Positions 1 through 4,674 of a stretch of 11,735 bases of DNA are shown in pieces. The position numbers were made by a program, and so were the translations under genes. How positions within the stretch are numbered: position 1 is the stretch's first letter; each line of letters starts with the position of its first letter. The notes under the pieces were generated by a model that saw nothing but the letters and a program-made list of their open reading frames with translations, was not told the DNA's origin and searched no databases. This DNA comes from Sulfurimonas sp. (GTDB lineage Bacteria; Campylobacterota; Campylobacteria; Campylobacterales; Sulfurimonadaceae): assembly GCA_027063295.1 (NCBI GenBank), contig JAMORZ010000081.1, positions 1-11,735 of the forward strand, in the 5' to 3' direction.

Positions 1-302
1 ATCCCTGCGTTTGTAACAGCATCTGCTTGAGCAAGTGTACGTGGAAAACCATCTAAAAGGTAACCATTTTTACAATCATCTTCTGCGATTCTATCTTTTA
101 CAAGACCGATGATGATCTCGTCTGTTACAAGTTGCCCTGCATCCATAGCCGCTTTTGCTTGTTTTCCTAGCTCTGTACCAGCTTTGATCGCAGCACGAAG
201 CATATCCCCTGTAGAGATTTGAGGAATGTTATATTTTTTTGTCAGAAACTGAGCCTGTGTACCTTTTCCAGCACCTGGAGCTCCTAGAAGAATTATTCTC
301 AT
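1..302 (-). CDS. adk: Adenylate kinase, ordinary type (partial, 3' end beyond window)
   Basis: Adenylate kinase catalyses ATP + AMP = 2 ADP in the cytoplasm. About 100 N-terminal residues are visible. They contain the P-loop GAPGAGKGTQA (residues about 8-18), the AMP-binding motif STGDMLRAA (about 30-38) and the DGFPRT motif (about 84-89), in the usual order and spacing. The LID domain and C-terminus lie beyond base 1, so the long or short LID class cannot be seen. The ATG at 302 is preceded by AGGA (313-310) at a spacing of 7 bases, and by a TATAAT box on the same strand at 337-332. It is divergent from the membrane-protein gene at 413. A second, clearly different adenylate kinase gene lies at 3696-4265, so this genome carries two. 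The family is certain; which copy supplies the main cellular activity is not known. Confidence 0.95.
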   Translation of the reverse strand, partial: MRIILLGAPGAGKGTQAQFLTKKYNIPQISTGDMLRAAIKAGTELGKQAKAAMDAGQLVTDEIIIGLVKDRIAEDDCKNGYLLDGFPRTLAQADAVTNAG

Positions 303-331
303 GGTTGTATCCTAGTATTTATATTGGTGCA

Positions 332-337
332 ATTATA
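332..337 (-). promoter_or_regulatory. -10 box of the adenylate kinase gene at 302
   Basis: Read on the minus strand this is a perfect TATAAT. A start about 7 bases downstream gives a leader of roughly 20 bases that contains the AGGA ribosome-binding site. The -10 box of the divergent gene at 413 is 43 bp away. No clear -35 box is seen. Confidence 0.55.
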
Positions 338-380
338 GTGTTTTGAGTTTAAAACTAGATGATATAAATAACTTTTTGTG

Positions 381-386
381 TACAAT
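381..386 (+). promoter_or_regulatory. -10 box of the membrane-protein gene at 413
   Basis: TACAAT preceded by GTG, followed by a leader of about 20 bases containing an AAGAGAGA ribosome-binding site (402-409). This is a candidate by motif and position only. Confidence 0.45.
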
Positions 387-412
387 ATGGTTTAAAAAAA
401 CAAGAGAGATTT

Positions 413-1006
413 ATGCAAAACAATTCAAAACAGTTTTACTACCTTTTACTTACCCTTATCACAGTTGTGAGTGGTTATTTCTATTTGCGTTATGCTTACA
501 AAGTGACTGACTCTACACCTTTTACTCAAGAGATAGTGCTTATCATCCTTGGTACATTAGCAACAGTGTTTATAACCTCATTGCTTCTTAACAAGCAAAC
601 AGAAGTAGAGATAGAAAAAGAGCAAAACATACGCTTTTTGGAGCTTAAAACAAAAACGTATGAAAAACTTTTAGACTTAATGGAAGATATGTCGGTGGAA
701 AATAATTTCGATGAGAGTAGTATCACAAAGCTACACTTTATCACTCACCGTTTGGCAATCTTTGCATCACCAGATGTGCTCAATGAGTACAATAAATTTC
801 TAGGTGTTGTTTCTGAGATATCAAAAGATGGAAGCTTCAAACAAGATCAAGAGGTGCTCTCAACAGCTCTTGGACAACTCACTATCCAGATACGTTTTGA
901 TCTGCTCAATGAAAACAGTGGCTCTAAAGGCTCATACACACTTGATCAGATCAAACATATGATCAAACGCAACTCCAATGATGCTTCACACATCAACATA
1001 GACTAG
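413..1006 (+). CDS. Unrecognised inner-membrane protein with two N-terminal helices and a coiled-coil tail
   Basis: I do not recognise this family. The 197-residue protein has two hydrophobic segments (about residues 9-27 and 41-59) separated by a short polar loop. A charged heptad-like stretch rich in Glu and Lys follows (about 62-95), then a mixed, probably helical soluble domain to the end. The likely topology is a membrane hairpin with a large cytoplasmic C-terminal part. The ATG at 413 follows AAGAGAGA at a suitable distance, and a TACAAT box lies at 381-386. The gene is alone on its strand between adk (divergent) and nadK (convergent), and its TAG is 3 bases from the nadK stop. Base composition resembles its neighbours and nothing suggests recent transfer. 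The coding call is firm; the function is unknown. Confidence 0.85.
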   Translation: MQNNSKQFYYLLLTLITVVSGYFYLRYAYKVTDSTPFTQEIVLIILGTLATVFITSLLLNKQTEVEIEKEQNIRFLELKTKTYEKLLDLMEDMSVENNFDESSITKLHFITHRLAIFASPDVLNEYNKFLGVVSEISKDGSFKQDQEVLSTALGQLTIQIRFDLLNENSGSKGSYTLDQIKHMIKRNSNDASHINID

Positions 1007-1028
1007 GGTTTACTCACCCCACCCTAGT
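1002..1028 (+). terminator. Hairpin at the convergent end of the membrane-protein gene and nadK
   Basis: ACTAGGGT (1002-1009) and ACCCTAGT (1021-1028) form a perfect 8-bp inverted repeat with an 11-base loop. It is followed on the plus strand by the T-rich TTCTCTTT. The plus-strand stop TAG (1004-1006) is in the left arm and the nadK stop (1012-1010) is in the loop. It fits an intrinsic terminator for the plus-strand gene; in the nadK direction no T-run follows. Confidence 0.6.
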
Positions 1029-1864
1029 TTCTCTTTAAGTACATCAAAGTAGTTAAACTCTTCGCGATGTACAAGTTTTACACGGTTTGTTGCAAGTTTT
1101 ATTTTTATCGTTTCATTTTGTTCTAGCTCTAATTTGTCTTGTCCATCTATGATAAGAAGTGCTCTCTCTTTTGGTGTTTTCATCTCTATGGCAAACTTTC
1201 CAGGAAGCACTACTGGGCGTTGTGTAAGGGAGTGTGGACAGATAGGCGTGAGAGAAAACACATTTGTCAAAGGAAACATAACCGGTCCACCAGCTGAGAG
1301 GTTATAAGCAGTTGAGCCTGTTGGTGTAGAGATAATAACCCCATCACCAAAGTAGGTATTAAATGCTTTTCCATCAACAAGTGTTTCTACGTGTATCATA
1401 TTGGAAACTGAGTGGCGAGTAAGCACTATGTCATTGAAGGCATACTGTACCACCTCTTTGTTGTTTTTGGTAAATTTCAACTCTAAAATGGAGCGCTCAT
1501 CAACTCTGTAGTTTCCCTCTACTATGTTTTGTACAAAATCATTGAGCTCTTCGAGTTTGACATCAGCTAAAAAGCCAAGATTACCAGCATATACTCCAAA
1601 AATAGGAAGGTCATATCTAAAAGAGCGTCTCACAGCAGAGATGAGTGTACCATCACCACCAAGAGTGACAAGCATATCTACCTCTTGACATAAAAGGTCA
1701 AAGTCCATCCCCATAACACCGATCATACCACCACTGACACTCTCTATGGCAACCTCTATGTTATGTTGTTTAAAAATTTTGACAAGCTCAAAGTAGCTTT
1801 CTTGAAGTTCTGGAGTAGATGGGCGAAGAATCACCCCTACTTTTTTGATTTTATTTTTATCCAT
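1010..1864 (-). CDS. nadK: NAD kinase
   Basis: NAD kinase phosphorylates NAD to NADP in the cytoplasm using ATP or polyphosphate. Counting from the ATG at 1864 gives 284 residues, a usual length. The hallmark GGDGT motif is near residues 69-73, followed by NDIVLTR, the NAD-binding TPTGSTAYNLSAGGP stretch and LIIDGQ near the C-terminus, so the catalytic core is complete. An in-frame GTG at 1879 would add five residues (MYNIQ). I prefer the ATG because a perfect TATAAT (1876-1871) lies directly between the two starts, so a transcript from that promoter would begin at or next to the ATG and lack the GTG. The gene is divergent from aspS, the arrangement I recall for Campylobacter (ppnK beside aspS-adk), and convergent with the gene at 413. 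Confidence 0.96.
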   Translation of the reverse strand: MDKNKIKKVGVILRPSTPELQESYFELVKIFKQHNIEVAIESVSGGMIGVMGMDFDLLCQEVDMLVTLGGDGTLISAVRRSFRYDLPIFGVYAGNLGFLADVKLEELNDFVQNIVEGNYRVDERSILELKFTKNNKEVVQYAFNDIVLTRHSVSNMIHVETLVDGKAFNTYFGDGVIISTPTGSTAYNLSAGGPVMFPLTNVFSLTPICPHSLTQRPVVLPGKFAIEMKTPKERALLIIDGQDKLELEQNETIKIKLATNRVKLVHREEFNYFDVLKEKLGWGE

Positions 1865-1870
1865 TTGAAT

Positions 1871-1876
1871 ATTATA
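1871..1876 (-). promoter_or_regulatory. -10 box of nadK, probable leaderless transcript
   Basis: On the minus strand the order is TATAAT, ATTCAA, ATG. A start 7 bases after the last T of the box falls on the A of the ATG at 1864. No Shine-Dalgarno sequence is present before the ATG. It lies only 11 bp from the -10 box of aspS. Confidence 0.55.
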
Positions 1877-1887
1877 CACTATTTAGA

Positions 1888-1893
1888 TATAAT
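1888..1893 (+). promoter_or_regulatory. -10 box of aspS
   Basis: A perfect TATAAT preceded by GA. It gives a leader of about 25 bases carrying AGGA at 1913-1916. Its -35 region would fall on the nadK -10 box at 1871-1876, so the two divergent promoters overlap. Confidence 0.55.
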
Positions 1894-1925
1894 CGCGAAA
1901 ATATTTTTAAACAGGACTCTAGATT

Positions 1926-3680
1926 TTGAGAACTCATTATTGTACAGATTTAAGTGAAGCAAATGTTGGCGAGGACGTTGTTCTTGTTGGTTGGGCAAAT
2001 AGTTACCGTGATCATGGTGGAATTATCTTTATAGATTTACGTGACAAGACTGGACTTATCCAGCTTACTTGTGACCCTGAGGACTCTAAAGAGTCTCACG
2101 AAGTAGCAAACAGTGTGCGTGATGAGTATGTACTTATCGCAAAAGGAAAAGTTCGTGCTCGTGGTGAAGGACTTACAAATCCACGCCTTAAAACTGGAGC
2201 TATTGAGATAGTAGTTAATGAGCTTGTGATTGAAAACAAATCAAAAACACTTCCATTTGTGATTGGTGATAAAAAAGTTGGTGAAGAGACAACTCTTAAG
2301 TACCGTTACCTAGAGCTTCGTGATCCAGATCTCTACAATGTATTTAAAATGCGTTCAAAAGCGGCAATCGCAGCAAGAAACATCTTAGATCAAAACGGTT
2401 TTTTAGAAGTTGAAACGCCAATCTTGACTAAATCTACTCCAGAGGGTGCAAGAGATTATCTTGTACCATCACGTGTACACAACGGTGAGTTTTATGCACT
2501 TCCACAATCTCCACAACTTTTTAAACAACTTCTTATGGTTGGTGGGTTTGATCGTTACTTCCAAATCGCAAAATGTTTCCGTGATGAAGATTTACGTGCT
2601 GATAGACAACCAGAGTTTACACAGATAGATGTTGAGATGAGTTTTTGTAACCAAGAAGATGTGATGAAAATTGCAGAGGATCTTCTTGTAGCTATGTTTG
2701 GTGCGTGTGGTGTTGAAGTTAAACCACCATTTAACCGTATCACATACAACGATGCTATGGAGCTTTATGGTTCTGACAAGCCAGATATGCGTTACGATCT
2801 TGCAATGACAGATGTGCTTGATATCTTCTCTCGTTGTGACAATGAGATCTTTACAAATATCGCAAAAGATCCTAAACGCAACCGTATCAAAGCACTTAGA
2901 GTTCCTGGAGCTGACCTTGTTTTCTCTAAACGTGAGATGAAAGGTTTTGAAGATTATGTGCGTAAGTTTGGTGCTCACGGACTTGGATACTTCCAGATGA
3001 AAGAGGATGGTCTCAAAGGTCCTCTTGTAAAATTCTTCAGTGAAGAGGATATTGCACTTCTTATTGAGAGAACACAGCTTGAAGTTGGTGATGTTGTTTT
3101 CTTTGGTGCTGGTGAGAAGAAAACTGTATGGGATTATATGGGTCGTTTTAGAAACTTCATCGCAGAGCATGAGAAGATGAACCTTGTAGATGAAGATAAA
3201 TTTGAGTTTGTATGGGTTGTTGACTTTCCAATGTTTGAAGTGGAAGATGGTCGTGTAAAAGCACTTCACCATCCATTTACAATGCCTAAAGACACAAATA
3301 AAGAGGATGTAGAAGAGATAGAGTCTATCGCTTATGATATCGTCCTTAATGGTGTTGAGCTTGGTGGTGGATCTATCCGTATCCATAAAGAGGAAGTACA
3401 AGAGGAAGTATTTAAACTTCTTGGTATTGAAGAGGAAGAAGCTCAAGAGAAGTTTGGCTTCTTGCTTGACGCTCTTAAATTTGGTGCACCTCCACATGGT
3501 GGTTTCGCTCTTGGTTTTGATAGACTTATTATGCTTCTTACAAAAAAATCAAGTATCCGTGATGTTATTGCATTTCCTAAAACACAAAAAGCATCTTGTG
3601 TACTTACACAAGCACCAAGTGCAGTTGATAATCAACAGCTTCGTGATCTTCACATCAGACTTCGTGAGCAAAACAAATAG
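1926..3680 (+). CDS. aspS: Aspartyl-tRNA synthetase, probably non-discriminating
   Basis: This cytoplasmic class IIb synthetase attaches aspartate to tRNA-Asp. Its 584 residues match the bacterial type: an N-terminal OB-fold anticodon-binding domain (about 1-105), motif 1 (GFLEVETP, about 158-165), motif 2 (FRDEDLRADRQPEFTQ, about 218-233), the bacterial GAD insertion, and motif 3 (GGFALGFDRL, about 525-534). In the OB fold the RDHGG motif gives His30, and Gly82 follows shortly after. From memory, a His and Gly at these places mark non-discriminating enzymes that also charge tRNA-Asn, leaving the correction to GatCAB, as known in Helicobacter and Pseudomonas. The start is TTG at 1926, with AGGA at 1913-1916 and a spacing of 9; translation from it gives the family's usual MRTHYC N-terminus. 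adk follows 15 bases after the stop, apparently in one operon. Confidence 0.98.
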   Translation: MRTHYCTDLSEANVGEDVVLVGWANSYRDHGGIIFIDLRDKTGLIQLTCDPEDSKESHEVANSVRDEYVLIAKGKVRARGEGLTNPRLKTGAIEIVVNELVIENKSKTLPFVIGDKKVGEETTLKYRYLELRDPDLYNVFKMRSKAAIAARNILDQNGFLEVETPILTKSTPEGARDYLVPSRVHNGEFYALPQSPQLFKQLLMVGGFDRYFQIAKCFRDEDLRADRQPEFTQIDVEMSFCNQEDVMKIAEDLLVAMFGACGVEVKPPFNRITYNDAMELYGSDKPDMRYDLAMTDVLDIFSRCDNEIFTNIAKDPKRNRIKALRVPGADLVFSKREMKGFEDYVRKFGAHGLGYFQMKEDGLKGPLVKFFSEEDIALLIERTQLEVGDVVFFGAGEKKTVWDYMGRFRNFIAEHEKMNLVDEDKFEFVWVVDFPMFEVEDGRVKALHHPFTMPKDTNKEDVEEIESIAYDIVLNGVELGGGSIRIHKEEVQEEVFKLLGIEEEEAQEKFGFLLDALKFGAPPHGGFALGFDRLIMLLTKKSSIRDVIAFPKTQKASCVLTQAPSAVDNQQLRDLHIRLREQNK

Positions 3681-3695
3681 TACAAAAGGAATGTT

Positions 3696-4265
3696 TTGAA
3701 AAAACTCTTTTTAATTATCGGAGCTCCTGGCTCTGGTAAAACTACCGATGCAGAGATCATCGCAAAAAACAACGATAACATTACACACTATTCTACTGGT
3801 GATATGCTCCGTGCAGAAGTTGCAAGTGGAAGTGAACTTGGTAAGAAGATAGACAGCTTTATCTCCAAAGGGCTTATTGTTCCTATTGAGATCGCTATTG
3901 CAACAATCACAAACGCAATTAAAAATGCACCTACTGATGTTGTTATCTTAGATGGCTACCCTAGAAGTATTGAGCAGATGGAAGCTCTTGAAGAGTTTTT
4001 AGCAAGTGATTCTGGTATCATACTAACCAATATCATAGAAGTAGAAGTAAATGAAGAAACTGCGCGTGAGCGTGTTCTTGGTCGTGCTCGTGGGGCTGAT
4101 GATGATGAGAGAGTATTTAACAACCGTATGAGTGTTTATACTGAGCCACTCGAAGCAATCCGTAGCTTTTACAAAAACAAAAACCTTCTAAAAGTGATCA
4201 GTGGTGAGGGAACTATCGAAGAGATAGTTACTCAAATGGAGAGTTTTATCAACTCAAAGATCTAA
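3696..4265 (+). CDS. adk: Adenylate kinase, short Campylobacter type
   Basis: This 189-residue enzyme interconverts ATP, AMP and ADP. It has the P-loop GAPGSGKT (residues 9-16, followed by TDA rather than the common GTQA), the AMP-binding STGDMLRAE (33-41), LDGYPRS (85-91), and a short lid segment with GRARGADDDERVFNNR in place of the long zinc-type LID. The sequence closely resembles my recollection of Campylobacter jejuni Adk, which also follows aspS. The start is TTG at 3696, with AAAGGA at 3685-3690 and a spacing of 5. An ATG at 3691 is out of frame and ends after two codons. It lies 15 bases after aspS with no promoter between, so the two are probably co-transcribed. Its stop codon lies in a dyad shared with the opposing gene at 4278. 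Confidence 0.96.
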   Translation: MKKLFLIIGAPGSGKTTDAEIIAKNNDNITHYSTGDMLRAEVASGSELGKKIDSFISKGLIVPIEIAIATITNAIKNAPTDVVILDGYPRSIEQMEALEEFLASDSGIILTNIIEVEVNEETARERVLGRARGADDDERVFNNRMSVYTEPLEAIRSFYKNKNLLKVISGEGTIEEIVTQMESFINSKI

Positions 4266-4281
4266 ACGCAACTGCGTTTAG
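4262..4281. terminator. Perfect dyad at the convergent end of adk and the acidic-protein gene
   Basis: CTAAACGCA (4262-4270) and TGCGTTTAG (4273-4281) are perfect 9-bp arms around a 2-base centre (8 bp with a 4-base loop in RNA). Each gene's TAA begins at the second base of its own 5' arm, so the element is symmetrical with respect to both genes. No T-run follows in either direction, so termination would be weak or helped by other factors. A role in mRNA 3'-end protection is equally possible. Confidence 0.55.
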
Positions 4282-4568
4282 TCCTCTTCTACGAAACCAA
4301 AATCCTCTTCATCTTCACCTTTTTGAGACTCTAAAATATCTTCAACAAGCTCTTTAGCTTCCTCTTCATCCATATCACCTGCTGTGATATCATCAAGAAC
4401 ATCTTTAAGATCCTCTTTAAACTCACGAAGTTCCTCGATCTCCTCTTTAGCATCTTGTGTTGCTTCTTTGTTTCCTGCGATCTCCTCAAAGATTTCATCT
4501 AAACGTTCTTCGATGTCTGGTATAACACTCTTTGTAAGTAATTCTTGGAGTTTTTGTAAATATGACAT
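4278..4568 (-). CDS. Small, highly acidic helical protein, family not recognised
   Basis: The 96-residue protein has about 37 Asp/Glu against about 10 Lys/Arg. It has no signal peptide or membrane segment. The N-terminal half (about 4-60) has hydrophobic residues at heptad-like intervals and is probably helical or coiled coil, and the C-terminus (about 65-96) is almost continuously acidic. The ATG at 4568 is preceded by AAGG at a suitable distance, and a TATAAT box lies upstream on the same strand at 4597-4592. The opposite frame is an open Ser-rich reading that is an artefact of the repeated Glu codons. The gene has its own promoter and is divergent from the secreted-protein gene at 4675. 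A partner-binding role for a basic protein or a nucleic-acid-mimic role is conceivable but unproven. Confidence 0.85.
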   Translation of the reverse strand: MSYLQKLQELLTKSVIPDIEERLDEIFEEIAGNKEATQDAKEEIEELREFKEDLKDVLDDITAGDMDEEEAKELVEDILESQKGEDEEDFGFVEED

Positions 4569-4591
4569 TATTTGCCTTTTTCTTTTTTGTT

Positions 4592-4597
4592 ATTATA
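4592..4597 (-). promoter_or_regulatory. -10 box of the acidic-protein gene
   Basis: A perfect TATAAT on the minus strand, with GAG before it. The leader would be roughly 15-20 bases and carries AAAAGG before the ATG at 4568. Confidence 0.5.
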
Positions 4598-4641
4598 CTC
4601 TAAAATAAATTTAAATAATATTTTTCACAGCTAATTTTAAC

Positions 4642-4656
4642 TATAATTGATCAATT
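4642..4656 (+). promoter_or_regulatory. -10 box of the secreted-protein gene with overlapping 12-bp palindrome
   Basis: TATAAT (4642-4647) runs into AATTGATCAATT (4645-4656), a perfect palindrome that covers the end of the -10 box and the expected start site. The leader then holds TTGGAG (4661-4666) before the GTG at 4675. The promoter call is fair; an operator role for the palindrome is inferred from position only. Confidence 0.45.
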
Positions 4657-4674
4657 TTATTTGGAGATTTTATT

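Noticed and set aside
1865..1879. GTG at 1879 as the nadK start
   Set aside because: It touches the TATAAT box, has no ribosome-binding site, and would be absent from a transcript made from that box; kept only as an alternative.
2592..3497. Long open frame on the minus strand opposite aspS (about 300 residues)
   Set aside because: It lies wholly inside aspS, has a Lys/Phe/Ser-rich nonsense composition with no domain, and no ribosome-binding site; it is a shadow of aspS codon use.
4384..4608. Ser-rich plus-strand frame opposite the acidic-protein gene
   Set aside because: The serine runs are the reverse reading of repeated Glu/Asp codons; the minus-strand frame has the promoter, ribosome-binding site and sensible composition.
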